This document shows, piece after piece, positions 1 through 8,412 of a DNA stretch of 64,000 nucleotides; the stretch's first letter is position 1; every line of letters starts with the position of its first letter. A model generated the notes under the pieces. The model saw only the letters and a program-made list of their open reading frames with translations, ran no database searches and had not been told where the DNA came from. Origin of the DNA: Buchananella hordeovulneris (GTDB taxonomy: Bacteria > Actinomycetota > Actinomycetes > Actinomycetales > Actinomycetaceae); assembly GCF_001907235.1 (NCBI RefSeq), contig NZ_MQVS01000002.1:1-64000 (forward strand), written 5' to 3'. The position numbers and the translations under genes were made by a program.

Positions 1-66
1 GTTGATAGGCCAGACGTGGAAGCACGGTAACGTGTGGAGCTGACTGGTACTAATAGACCAACAACT
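1..66 (+). rRNA. rrl: 23S rRNA, 3' end (partial)
   Basis: The first ~65 bases are the conserved last helix region of bacterial 23S rRNA (GTTGATAGGC, then GGAGCTGACTGGTACTAATA). The rest of the gene lies upstream of the window. The exact mature end is not visible; it is placed where the conserved sequence gives way to an A/C-rich spacer. 5S rRNA follows in the usual order. Confidence 0.93.
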
Positions 67-163
67 ACAAACCAACACAAACACAACACATTAAACACAA
101 ACCCAGACACGACCAACACGCATGCACACACCCGCTCTACAGTTACAAACCCACCAAACAACA

Positions 164-181
164 CCCCCCCAAGGGGGGGGG
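164..181 (+). other. C7-AA-G9 hairpin in the 23S-5S spacer
   Basis: A run of seven C, then AA, then nine G lies in an otherwise A/C-rich spacer between 23S and 5S. As RNA it could form a short very stable hairpin, perhaps a processing signal, but the loop is too small for all pairs to form. The function is inferred only from position. Confidence 0.4.
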
Positions 182-202
182 AACATGGTGAGTTAAATAA
201 AC

Positions 203-320
203 GTGCGGCGGTCACAGCGTCAGGGAAACGCCCGGACCCATACCGAACCCGGAAGCTAAGCCTGACAGCGCCAATGGTACTGCACCCGCCAGGGTGTGGG
301 AGAGTAGGACACCGCCGCCA
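203..320 (+). rRNA. rrf: 5S rRNA
   Basis: The sequence matches the actinobacterial 5S pattern: GGGAAACGCCCGG, then CCATACCGAACCCGGAAGC, TAAGCCT and GGGTGTGGGAGAGTAGGAC. The terminal helix is formed by GCGGCGG (205-211) and CCGCCGC (312-318). The length of ~118 nt is normal. It is the last gene of the rRNA operon that enters the window. Confidence 0.93.
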
Positions 321-329
321 CCACACCCA

Positions 330-363
330 GTGGGCCCCCCAACAACACAGTTGCGGGGCCCAC
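330..363 (+). terminator. Hairpin after 5S rRNA
   Basis: GTGGGCCCC (330-338) and GGGGCCCAC (355-363) form a perfect 9-bp stem with a 16-nt loop, starting 10 nt after 5S. No T-run follows. It is likely the rRNA operon terminator or a processing stem. The remaining ~210 bases up to the next gene hold only a weak -10-like TAGTAT at 544-549. Confidence 0.6.
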
Positions 364-586
364 AACCACAACCACCTATCGGTGGGCTGGCACTTGCGAC
401 CTGCGCATCTGCCGGCGTCCAATTCCTGGGCGACGCGGACCGCCTGACCTAGAGCACTTCCCGCGGGCTGGCAGACAGGTGCGCGTGGGCCATACCTCAC
501 GCCGCGCGCAAGCCCAAGCGACGGCGGGGGAGGGGAGGCTGGTTAGTATGGTCGAGACTTAAGAAATCCAGAGGATGGCAAGCAGC

Positions 587-2734
587 ATGGCTAACGACGA
601 TAACGCCCGCAGCAACGAAGAGCGAGACCCCCGCCGAACAGACGAAGGCCATGCATGGCGTGCCGACGGCGACCGGTTCAATCGGCGCCCGCGCGCGGAC
701 CGGCAGGGCGAGGCAGACCGCGGCGGCCGGGGCGAACGCCGGTTTGAGCGCGGTGGGCGTGGCTTTGGGGCCGATGACCGGCGGCAAGAGCGTGGTCCGC
801 GCGCCGGGCGAGGTTTTGCTCGGGGCGAGCGGAGCGATGAGCGGCGCGGCTGGGGGGAGCGGGGTCCGCGGCGACAGTGGGACGAGCGCGACGGTCGGGG
901 CCAGCGCCGCTTCGACCGCGACGAGGGCCGACGTTTTGCCGACCGCGATCAGCGCGACTGGGCGGAGCGTGGCCCGCGGCGACAGTGGGACGAGCGCGAG
1001 GGCCGGGGTGAGCGCCGGTTTGAGCGCGGTGGGCGTGGCTTTGGGGCCGATGACCGGCGGCAAGAGCGTGGTCCGCGCGCCGGGCGTGGTTTTGCTCGGG
1101 GCGAGCGCACCTACGAGCGGCGGGAGTGGGACGGCCGCGAAGAGCGGGGCGAGCGCGGCGGTTCCCGGGATGGACAGCGTCGGTGGGAGGAGCGGGGTCC
1201 GCGGCGCGAGTGGGACGAGGGCCGGGGTGGGCGTGGTGAGCGCCGGTTTGAGCGCGGTGGGCGTGGCTTTGGGGCCGATGACCGGCGGCAAGAGCGTGGT
1301 CCGCGCGCCGGGCGAGGTTTTGCTCGGGGCGAGCGGAGCGATGAGCGGCGCGGCTGGGGGGAGCGGGGTCCGCGGCGACAGTGGGACGAGCGCGACGGTC
1401 GGGGCCAGCGCCGCTTCGACCGCGACGAGGGCCGACGTTTTGCCGACCGCGATCAGCGCGGCTGGGCGGAGCGGGGTCCGCGGCGCGAGTGGGACGAGCG
1501 CGAGGGCCGGGGTGAGCGGCGGTTTGACCGCGCTGGGCGACACACTGATCGAGACGAGCAACGCCCGGCGCAGGAGCACGAAGGCTACCCGTCCGCGCCC
1601 CAGGACAGCGACGCGGCCCCCCAGGCGGCCGTGCGGACGTCGGCAGGCCTTGAGTTCCCCGCCGACCTAGATGCCAAGCAGCTAGACAAGCCGACGCGGA
1701 TGCGTCTGCGTTCCCTGTCCGAGGAGACGGCGGGCCGGGTGGCATTGCACCTGCTCATGGTGCAAAAGCACCTCGTCGACGATCCCGATCTGGCCTGGGC
1801 CCACGCCGAGGGCGCGGTCCGGCAGGCCGGCCGCATCGACGTCGTCCGGGAAGCTGCGGCCCTGGCTGCCTACTCCGCCGGACACTTCCAGGAAACGCTG
1901 CGCGAGGTGCGGGCCCTGCGCCGCCTGTCGGGGCGGCACGTGCATCTGGCCATCGAGGCAGACGCCGAGCGGGCGCTAGGTCGCCACAGCAAGGCCCTGG
2001 AGATCATCGCGGGTTCGTCCCGGTACACGATGGATGTCATCGAGCGGGCCGAGCTGGCGATGGTCGAAGCCGGCATCCGCATGGAGCTGGGCGAGCCGGA
2101 GGCGGCACTACTGGTCATCGACCACGCGTTGTCCTCCCTGCAGGCCGACGAGGAGACGGTGCTGCGCCTCGTGTCCGTCAAGGTCGATACCCTGCGGCTG
2201 CTGGACCGCGCCGCCGAGGCGGACGCCCTCGTCGCCCACTACGGTCTGACCGACGAAGAAACCATCGAGATCCACGACCTGACCGAGCTCGTCGAGACGG
2301 AGGAAGAGGAAGCTCCGGCTGGTGCCGCGGACGCGGCCACTACGGAACTGTCGGCACCCGCAGCAACGGAGGGGGACAACCAGGCACTTACTGAGGAGCG
2401 GCATGACCAACCGTCGCTCCCCAAGACTGATCCCGTTTCGGCCGCCGCCGCCCCGGAGCTCCCGGCCGCCGCCGCGGCGGAGCAGGTTGTCGCCGAACTG
2501 ACGCCGACGGAGGCAGCGGAGGTCGCCGCCGCCCAGCAGTACGGGGCAGCCGACATTGCGGCGGAGGTTGAGGAGCTGTTGACCGCGGATACCCCACCGG
2601 CCGACGTGGTGCCTACCGCCGATTCGGCCCCGGCAGCCGCGGCCTCAGAGCCCCCGAGTCGGGCCTCCGAGCCGGAAACCGACGGTCAGGAGGAGCCCGC
2701 GCCGGACCTCTTCTCGCTGGAGGACGACCAGTGA
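587..2734 (+). CDS. Arg/Gly/Asp-rich repeat protein with C-terminal TPR-like domain
   Basis: About 715 residues in two parts. Residues ~1-315 are low complexity and extremely rich in Arg, Gly, Asp and Glu, with three copies of a unit around RRFERGGRGFGADDRRQERG, and must be disordered. Residues ~340-560 are a soluble helical region resembling the TPR-like protein that precedes the HAD phosphatase and tlyA in other actinobacteria (position of M. tuberculosis Rv1691). The tail is Ala/Pro/Glu-rich. RGG-type repeats often bind RNA, so an RNA role near rRNA and tlyA is possible but inferred. Start: ATG 587 has GAGG 12 nt upstream; ATG 575 in the same frame has GAGG touching it. Its stop overlaps the next start (GTGA). 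Confidence 0.8.
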   Translation: MANDDNARSNEERDPRRTDEGHAWRADGDRFNRRPRADRQGEADRGGRGERRFERGGRGFGADDRRQERGPRAGRGFARGERSDERRGWGERGPRRQWDERDGRGQRRFDRDEGRRFADRDQRDWAERGPRRQWDEREGRGERRFERGGRGFGADDRRQERGPRAGRGFARGERTYERREWDGREERGERGGSRDGQRRWEERGPRREWDEGRGGRGERRFERGGRGFGADDRRQERGPRAGRGFARGERSDERRGWGERGPRRQWDERDGRGQRRFDRDEGRRFADRDQRGWAERGPRREWDEREGRGERRFDRAGRHTDRDEQRPAQEHEGYPSAPQDSDAAPQAAVRTSAGLEFPADLDAKQLDKPTRMRLRSLSEETAGRVALHLLMVQKHLVDDPDLAWAHAEGAVRQAGRIDVVREAAALAAYSAGHFQETLREVRALRRLSGRHVHLAIEADAERALGRHSKALEIIAGSSRYTMDVIERAELAMVEAGIRMELGEPEAALLVIDHALSSLQADEETVLRLVSVKVDTLRLLDRAAEADALVAHYGLTDEETIEIHDLTELVETEEEEAPAGAADAATTELSAPAATEGDNQALTEERHDQPSLPKTDPVSAAAAPELPAAAAAEQVVAELTPTEAAEVAAAQQYGAADIAAEVEELLTADTPPADVVPTADSAPAAAASEPPSRASEPETDGQEEPAPDLFSLEDDQ
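737..956 (+). repeat. Perfect 220-bp internal direct repeat, copy 1
   Basis: Bases 737-956 are identical to 1241-1460 (offset 504 bp, in frame) inside the Arg-rich gene. A third, shorter copy (~94 bp, one mismatch) starts at 1013. The identity includes synonymous positions, so the duplication is recent or maintained by conversion. Confidence 0.9.
1013..1106 (+). repeat. Short third copy of the internal repeat
   Basis: This matches the first ~94 bases of the 220-bp repeat with one difference (A to T near 1087), then diverges at GCGCACCTACG. The spacing between copies is 276 then 228 bp, both multiples of three, so the frame is kept. Confidence 0.85.
1241..1460 (+). repeat. Perfect 220-bp internal direct repeat, copy 2
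   Basis: Identical to 737-956. The first mismatch upstream is at 1240 (G against A736) and downstream at 1461 (G against A957). Confidence 0.9.
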
Positions 2735-3765
2735 CGGCTCGCACGTGGTTGGCCGACAGCACGCAACCGCTGGCGCAGGCACACGATGTGGCCCTATTGG
2801 ACCTAGACGGCGTGTGCTACGCCGGGCAACTGCCCATCCCGCACGCCGCGGCGGCGCTGGCCGCCTCCCACAAGGCCGGGCTGCGACACCAGTTCGTCAC
2901 GAATAACGCCTCGCGCACCCCGGAGCAGGTGGCGGCGCACCTGCGGGAATTGGGGATCGCGGCCCAAGCAGACCAGGTCCTGACCGCCGCGCAGGACGTG
3001 GCCGCCATCATGGCCGAGCAGTTGCCCGCCGGGGCAGCCGTCTTGGTTGTTGGCAGTCCGGCCTTGAGCGAGGCAGTACAAGCCGAAGGACTGCGGCCGG
3101 TTAGCTCGGTGGACGACGCCCCAGTGGCCGTCGTCCAGGGCCTAGACAAGACCCTGGACTGGCAGCGGCTGACCGAAGGGACGCTGGCTATCTCCCGCGG
3201 GGCCGCCTATTACGCGTCCAACCTGGACTCGACCCTGCCCACTGAGCGGGGCATGGCGCTCGGCAACGGAGCACTGGTCGCGGCCTTGCAGCACGCCACC
3301 GGTGTTGCTCCGACCCCAGCGGGCAAGCCGTTGGCGGGTATCTTCGCCCGGGCGGTGGCCCGCAGCGGTGCACGGAACCCGCTGGGAGTAGGTGACCGGC
3401 TCGGCACCGACATTCGGGGCGCAGCCGCGGCCGCCGTGCCCTCGCTGCATGTGTTGACTGGGGTCAACGATGCGCGGGACGTGGCCCTTGCCGATCCCGC
3501 CGAGCGGCCCGCCTACCTGGCTGTCGATCTACGTGGCCTGCACGAGGTCCACCCTGAGGTAGAAGCGTTACCCGACGGCGCGCGTTGTCGCCAAGCTGAG
3601 GCGGTGGTAGTAGAGGGGCACGTGCGCATAGACCGCCACCCCCTGCAGGAGGGCGCCCAGCTGACTGGTGACCAATACCGGGCGGTGGTGTGTGCAGTGT
3701 GGGCAGCCCGCGACGCTCACCGGGCAGTTACGGTGCCCCACTTCACGGTGCAGGCAGCATGCTGA
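2731..3765 (+). CDS. HAD-IIA phosphatase, likely glycerol-3-phosphate phosphatase
   Basis: 344 residues. The HAD nucleophile motif LLDLDGVCYAG lies at ~25 and the C2 cap of the NagD-like IIA subfamily follows, with VTNNAS as motif II and GVGDRLGTDI as motif IV. A C-terminal extension of ~85 residues follows, as in M. tuberculosis Rv1692, which is known as a D,L-glycerol-3-phosphate phosphatase and sits in the same gene order. A role in phospholipid glycerol recycling is inferred from that. GTG start at 2731 overlaps the upstream TGA; the stop overlaps the next small gene by 7 bp. Confidence 0.88.
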   Translation: MTARTWLADSTQPLAQAHDVALLDLDGVCYAGQLPIPHAAAALAASHKAGLRHQFVTNNASRTPEQVAAHLRELGIAAQADQVLTAAQDVAAIMAEQLPAGAAVLVVGSPALSEAVQAEGLRPVSSVDDAPVAVVQGLDKTLDWQRLTEGTLAISRGAAYYASNLDSTLPTERGMALGNGALVAALQHATGVAPTPAGKPLAGIFARAVARSGARNPLGVGDRLGTDIRGAAAAAVPSLHVLTGVNDARDVALADPAERPAYLAVDLRGLHEVHPEVEALPDGARCRQAEAVVVEGHVRIDRHPLQEGAQLTGDQYRAVVCAVWAARDAHRAVTVPHFTVQAAC

Positions 3766-3908
3766 ACAAGCCCGGTCCCGTCGGCCAAGCCCCGGACCTG
3801 CGGCCCGCCATTGAACAGCTGGAGTTCCTGGACGTGGCGGCTCATCCGGCGGCCCTGACCGAGATCGAGGAGCAGCTGCGGGCGGCCCTCCAAGGGGGGA
3901 CGGCCTGA
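3759..3908 (+). CDS. Small conserved protein between HAD phosphatase and TlyA
   Basis: A 49-residue ORF starting at ATG 3759 inside the 3' end of the phosphatase gene and ending 1 nt before tlyA. The sequence is acidic and helical (around LEFLDVAAHPAALTEIEEQL). It has the position and size of M. tuberculosis Rv1693, so it is probably a real conserved micro-protein of this operon. Its function is unknown. No domain or signal is visible. Confidence 0.7.
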   Translation: MLNKPGPVGQAPDLRPAIEQLEFLDVAAHPAALTEIEEQLRAALQGGTA

Positions 3909-3909
3909 C

Positions 3910-4743
3910 ATGGCGCGCCTGATTCGCCTAGACAGTGAGCTGGTGCGCCGGGGCCTAGCTCGCTCCCGCACCCAGGCCGCTGAACTAATAGAGGCTGGAC
4001 TCGTAACCCTCGACGGTGCCGTCGTGACGAAGGCCGCCCGGCAAGTCAACCCGGCGCAAGCAGTCGAGGTACGGCAAACCGGCGGCCACGATTACGTCTC
4101 TCGCGGGGCCTTGAAGCTGGCCGGGGCACTGGATGCCCTCGGCGAGCGCGCCCCGATCATCGCGGGCCGCCGGTGCCTAGACGCCGGTGCCTCCACCGGG
4201 GGGTTTACCGACGTGTTACTGCGGCGCGGGGCCGCCCACGTCGTCGCGGTAGACGTCGGCTACGGTCAGTTGGCGTGGTCGCTACGCAGCGATCCACGGG
4301 TGACCGCCTTGGACCGCACTAATGTGCGCACCTTGGACCCGGCCGCCGTCGCCCCCGCCCCCGACCTGGTGGTGGGTGACCTGTCCTTCATCTCGCTCAC
4401 CCTGGTGTTGGCACCCCTGGTGCAGGCCGCCGCCCCGGACGCCGACTTCCTCTTACTGGTCAAGCCCCAATTTGAGGTGGGCAAGGAACGCCTTGGCGCG
4501 GGCGGTGTCGTGCGCGACCCAGCCCTGCATCGCGAAACTGTGCTCACCGTCGCCGAGGCGGCTCGCCAGCAAGGACTGCGCATTCGCCACATTCAAGCCA
4601 GCCCGCTGCCCGGCCCCGCCGGTAACGTGGAGTACTTTGTGTCCATGACCCGCCGCGCAGACTACCCCGCCCTGGCCGCAGAGGAATTGCCTGCTGCGGT
4701 GGCGGCGGCAGTCAGTGCTGGGCCCGCAGGGGAGCGGCAGTGA
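3910..4743 (+). CDS. tlyA: TlyA family rRNA (cytidine-2'-O)-methyltransferase
   Basis: 277 residues. An N-terminal S4 RNA-binding domain (LDSELVRRGLARSRTQA) is followed by an FtsJ/RrmJ-type Rossmann methyltransferase with the SAM motif CLDAGASTGGFTDVLL at ~95 and the K-D-K-E tetrad context (SRGALKL, VVGDLSF, LLVKPQFEVGKE). Mycobacterial TlyA 2'-O-methylates 16S C1409 and 23S C1920 and so sets capreomycin susceptibility; the same reaction is inferred here. The stop overlaps the nadK start (GTGA). Confidence 0.93.
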   Translation: MARLIRLDSELVRRGLARSRTQAAELIEAGLVTLDGAVVTKAARQVNPAQAVEVRQTGGHDYVSRGALKLAGALDALGERAPIIAGRRCLDAGASTGGFTDVLLRRGAAHVVAVDVGYGQLAWSLRSDPRVTALDRTNVRTLDPAAVAPAPDLVVGDLSFISLTLVLAPLVQAAAPDADFLLLVKPQFEVGKERLGAGGVVRDPALHRETVLTVAEAARQQGLRIRHIQASPLPGPAGNVEYFVSMTRRADYPALAAEELPAAVAAAVSAGPAGERQ

Positions 4744-5570
4744 GAAGGCGGGTCCGGGTCATTCACCACCGGCGCCGCCTCGAATCGCGGGTGGCAGCGG
4801 AACGGGTACGCGGCGAGCTACGTCGGCACGGCATGGAGCCGGTTGGGCCGGATGCTCCTGGCGAGGTGGAGATCACCGTCGTGCTCGGCGGGGACGGAAC
4901 GATCCTGTCAGCCGTTGAACAGGGCCGCGGGGACCAGGTACCGATCATCGGGATAAATACGGGACACGTGGGCTTCCTAGCGGAGGCCGATCCGGAGGAC
5001 CTCAGCACCGTAGTCGGCCGGATCGCGGCCCGTGACTACACGGTGGAAGAACGCATGACCCTCGATGTGACCGTCACTCACCTGGACGGCACCCTCACCC
5101 ACGGGTGGGCCCTGAATGAGGCCGCGTTGGAAAAAACCCTGCGGGGCTCCATGGTGGATGTGACGATAGGGGTGGACGGCCGGGCCATGTCCTCGTTTGG
5201 CTGCGACGGTCTGGTCATGTCTACCCCCACTGGCTCCACTGCGTACGCCTTCTCCGGCGGCGGCCCAGTGGTGTGGCCGGATGTGGAAGCCATGCTGCTG
5301 GTGCCCATCGCGGGGCACGCCCTTTTCACGCGTCCCCTGGTGGTGGGCCCGTCCTCGGTGCTGGAGGTCGAAGTGACCGGACGATCAACCTGTGCCGCCG
5401 AGTTGTGTTTCGACGGCCGTCGCCGTTGCGTGGTGCCGCGCGGGGCCCACATCTCGGTGCGCAAAGGAAGTCAGCCGGTGCGTCTGGCCCGCATAAACGA
5501 CACCCCCTTCTCGGGGCGACTAGTGGCCAAGTTCCAGCTACCGGTGCAAGGTTGGCGGGCGGGAGACTAG
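4740..5570 (+). CDS. nadK: NAD kinase
   Basis: 276 residues, GTG start overlapping tlyA by 4 bp. It phosphorylates NAD to NADP. Diagnostic motifs: VVLGGDGTILSA at ~42, GINTGHVGFLAE, ALNEAALEK (conserved NE) and DGLVMSTPTGSTAYAFSGGG. The N terminus, RRRVRVIHHRRR, is unusually basic. Its place between tlyA and recN is the standard actinobacterial order. Confidence 0.95.
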   Translation: MRRRVRVIHHRRRLESRVAAERVRGELRRHGMEPVGPDAPGEVEITVVLGGDGTILSAVEQGRGDQVPIIGINTGHVGFLAEADPEDLSTVVGRIAARDYTVEERMTLDVTVTHLDGTLTHGWALNEAALEKTLRGSMVDVTIGVDGRAMSSFGCDGLVMSTPTGSTAYAFSGGGPVVWPDVEAMLLVPIAGHALFTRPLVVGPSSVLEVEVTGRSTCAAELCFDGRRRCVVPRGAHISVRKGSQPVRLARINDTPFSGRLVAKFQLPVQGWRAGD

Positions 5571-7252
5571 TGCTAGAAGAACTACGGATTTCTTCAATCG
5601 GGGTGCTGGAAGAGGCCGAGGTGCTGCTGGGCAGTGGCCTGACTGTCATTACCGGCGAGACGGGGGCAGGCAAGTCCATGCTGCTCGGTTCACTGGCATT
5701 GGCCTCCGGGGCTCAGGCCGATGCGTCGCTCGTGCGCGCAGGCGCCGAAGCGGCCCGCGTGGAGGCCACCTTCGTTCTCCCTCCCGGCCCGCAAGCGCGC
5801 CGGGTGGAGGAAATGGTGGAGGAAGCCGGGGGCACCTTGGACGACGGCGCCCTCATCGTGACGCGCACCCAACCACGCGCGGGCCGTTCCCGGTGTCACC
5901 TAGGAGGCCGCACCGTCCCCCGGGCAGTGCTGGCCGACGTCGTGTCCCTGCTGGTGCAAGTACACGGGCAGGCCGACCAATTGGCGCTCCGCAAGCCAGC
6001 CCGCCAGCGGGAGGTGCTCGATGCCTTCGGGGGAGCCGACCACCAGCCGCTGCTCGCCGCCCACGCGCAGGCCTACCACCGGTGGCGCGCAGCGCAGCAG
6101 GCAGCCGACGACTGGACTGCCTCGGCCGCAGAGCGGGCCCGCGAGGTGGAGACGCTGAGCGCGGTTCTGGCCGAGGTGGAGGCGCTGGAGGTACGGGAAG
6201 GGGAAGAAGAAGAGCTGCGGGCCGAGGCCGAGCGGCTCACTAACGTCGAGGACCTGCGGGCCGCCGCAGCTGGGGCCCACCAGGTGCTGCACGCCGAAGG
6301 GGGTGTCACCGACCTGCTGAGCACGGTGGTGCGCCTCATTACGGACATCGCCCAGCTCGATCCGGCCCCGCGCTCGTGGGAAGAGACGGTAGTCGGCGCC
6401 CGCACCGCGTTGACCGACGTGGCAGCGGAGGTGGGCAGCTATCTGGAGGGCCTGGAGGCCGATCCGCAGCGGCTGGAGGCGGTGCACGCCCGCCGGGCCG
6501 CTTTGACGCAGCTGCTGCGTGGGCGGGCTACCGACGTCACGGAGCTGCTTGCCTGGTGCGCGGCCGCCCGGGACCGACTCGCAGAGATCGGTGGGGGAGA
6601 GGATCGCACCACCGAGCTAGTGGAGCAGGCAGCAGCCGCCCATCGTGAGTTGCAGGCGGCCACCGCGACCCTGACGAGGGCCCGCACCGCCTTGGCTGAA
6701 CGTTTGGCAACCGAGATAGCCGCCGAGTTGGCGGCCCTGGCAATGCCGCGGGCCCGCCTGCTTGTCGATATTCAACCCGGCCCCGTCAAAGCCCACGGCG
6801 GGGACGAGGTGACGTTGCTGCTGCAAACAGATCCCCACCTCGCCGCTGCCCCCTTAGCGAGTTCGGCCTCCGGTGGCGAACTTTCACGCATCATGCTGGC
6901 GCTGGAAGTCGTCTTGGCTCGCCGCCAGGGGGAAGCGCGCACGTTGATCTTTGATGAAGTCGATGCGGGCGTAGGCGGCAAGGCGGCCAGCGAAGTGGGC
7001 CTCCGGCTGGCGCAGTTGGCCCGCCACCACCAAGTGCTCGTCGTCACTCACCTGGCGCAAGTAGCGGCCTTCGCCGACCAACACTTGACGGTCACGAAAG
7101 AGGAAGGCACGACGACGGTGCGGCCGGTGCAGGGGGCGCAGCGGGTGCGGGAAGTGGCCCGCATGCTCTCCGGCAGTGACGACACTCCTACCGCTTTCAG
7201 GCATGGCGAAGAACTGATTGCGGCGGCCCGCGTGAGACTATCGGAAACGTGA
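5570..7252 (+). CDS. recN: DNA repair protein RecN
   Basis: 560 residues from GTG 5570, which shares a base with the nadK stop. An open frame runs further upstream inside nadK but codes for nothing conserved. SMC-like ABC ATPase: Walker A GETGAGKSM near 30, coiled-coil arms over ~170-370, signature SASGGELSRIM and Walker B LIFDEVDAGVGG near 460. RecN acts at double-strand breaks. No LexA box is visible at its start, fitting its place inside a constitutive operon. Confidence 0.95.
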   Translation: MLEELRISSIGVLEEAEVLLGSGLTVITGETGAGKSMLLGSLALASGAQADASLVRAGAEAARVEATFVLPPGPQARRVEEMVEEAGGTLDDGALIVTRTQPRAGRSRCHLGGRTVPRAVLADVVSLLVQVHGQADQLALRKPARQREVLDAFGGADHQPLLAAHAQAYHRWRAAQQAADDWTASAAERAREVETLSAVLAEVEALEVREGEEEELRAEAERLTNVEDLRAAAAGAHQVLHAEGGVTDLLSTVVRLITDIAQLDPAPRSWEETVVGARTALTDVAAEVGSYLEGLEADPQRLEAVHARRAALTQLLRGRATDVTELLAWCAAARDRLAEIGGGEDRTTELVEQAAAAHRELQAATATLTRARTALAERLATEIAAELAALAMPRARLLVDIQPGPVKAHGGDEVTLLLQTDPHLAAAPLASSASGGELSRIMLALEVVLARRQGEARTLIFDEVDAGVGGKAASEVGLRLAQLARHHQVLVVTHLAQVAAFADQHLTVTKEEGTTTVRPVQGAQRVREVARMLSGSDDTPTAFRHGEELIAAARVRLSET

Positions 7253-8412
7253 GAGCCGCTAGCGAACAAAATGTGGACGGTGAGCTGACAGGCGTCGTAC
7301 GGGTCGATCCCAAAGCCCGCGCCTTGTCCCGGCTTGCGCCCGGGCAGATCTTGGCGATCGACATTGTGGACCTGGATCGAGCGACGGCCGACGCCATTGT
7401 CAGGCGGCAGCCCGCCGCAGTATTGAATGCCTCAGCATGTATCTCTGGCCGGTACCCGAGCCTCGGGCCGCGCGTGCTCCTGGACGCGGGTATCCCGGTG
7501 GTTGACCAACTAGGGCCAGACATGTTGGCTATCCGGGACGGGCAGAAGATCAGCGTGCGCGCCGGGCAGGTGCTGCGCAAGAACAAGCTCATCGCCGAGG
7601 GACAGCGGCTCGAGAAAGAGGCCGTGTTGGCGGCCCTCGACCAGGCCCGCACCGGACTGGCCATCCAGATGGATGCCTTCGCAGCCTCCCTGACTGATCA
7701 TCTGGAGCGGGACCGGTCCCTGCTGCTGGAACGTGCGGGGCTGCCGCAGCTGGCCACCAACCTGCAGGGCAGGCACGTTTTTATTGCCTCGCGGGGCGCG
7801 GATCTGGCCACCGATCTGCGTCGGGCCCGGCGCTATCTGCGTGATGCCCGGCCGGTGATCATTGCGGTCGACGACGCCTGCGAGGAACTGCGTGCCGCCC
7901 GCCTGCAAGCCGACATCATTCTTGGCGATGTTGCCACGCTGTCCGAGAGCTACCTGAAATCTGCCGCCGAGTTTGTGCTGACCACGCACGCCCCGGGTTT
8001 TCGCACCGGCTCGACCTTGCTCGGGGAGCTGGGGGTGGGCTACCAAACCGTCGACTCTGCCATTAACGCCACCGACTTGGCGATTTTGCTGGCGGAGGCC
8101 GCGGGAGCAAGCCTCATAGTCACGGCAGGTATTGGCCACAGCATCGACGAGTTTCTCGACCGTGGCCAGGCCACCATGGCCTCCAATCTGTTGGCGCGGC
8201 TGCGGGCCAGCGATCGGGTAGTGACCACCCACGCCGTGGTGGAACTTAGTCGGCGGCAGGTGCCAACCTGGCTGCTGTTGACCATGCTGGTAGCAGCCTT
8301 GGCGGCCCTGGGGGTGGCGTTAGCAGTGACCGAGGCCGGGCGGTCCGTTTTGACTTTCCTGTTGTCGGCAGCGGCTGACTCGGCCGCCGTGAAGGAGGTA
8401 GCGCTGTGTTGA
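7249..8412 (+). CDS. steA: SteA-like cytokinesis factor
   Basis: 387 residues, GTG start overlapping recN (GTGA). The middle has a thiamin-pyrophosphokinase-like fold segment (ASRGADLATDLRRARRYLRDARPVII is split by the conserved Asp-rich turn VDDACEEL). The C terminus has one membrane helix (TWLLLTMLVAALAALGVALA) at ~340-362. This is the architecture and locus of Corynebacterium SteA and M. tuberculosis Rv1697; SteA works with SteB in RipC/FtsEX-linked cell separation in Corynebacteriales. Older annotations call it thiamin pyrophosphokinase; activity as an enzyme is doubtful. Confidence 0.85.
   Translation: MRAASEQNVDGELTGVVRVDPKARALSRLAPGQILAIDIVDLDRATADAIVRRQPAAVLNASACISGRYPSLGPRVLLDAGIPVVDQLGPDMLAIRDGQKISVRAGQVLRKNKLIAEGQRLEKEAVLAALDQARTGLAIQMDAFAASLTDHLERDRSLLLERAGLPQLATNLQGRHVFIASRGADLATDLRRARRYLRDARPVIIAVDDACEELRAARLQADIILGDVATLSESYLKSAAEFVLTTHAPGFRTGSTLLGELGVGYQTVDSAINATDLAILLAEAAGASLIVTAGIGHSIDEFLDRGQATMASNLLARLRASDRVVTTHAVVELSRRQVPTWLLLTMLVAALAALGVALAVTEAGRSVLTFLLSAAADSAAVKEVALC

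Noticed and set aside
164-181. G-quadruplex in the rRNA spacer
   Set aside because: There is a single G-run, not four tracts; a simple hairpin with the adjacent C-run explains it better.
497-1745. Long open frames in the other frames and on the minus strand over the repeat gene
   Set aside because: High GC and the DNA repeats keep several frames open; only the frame running to 2734 has a conserved domain and the operon position.
5273-5569. N-terminal extension of recN
   Set aside because: The frame is open inside nadK, but RecN family members start at the LEELRISSIG region and GTG 5570 gives the normal length.
7249-8412. Thiamin pyrophosphokinase
   Set aside because: Only a fold resemblance; the C-terminal membrane helix and neighbour steB point to SteA.
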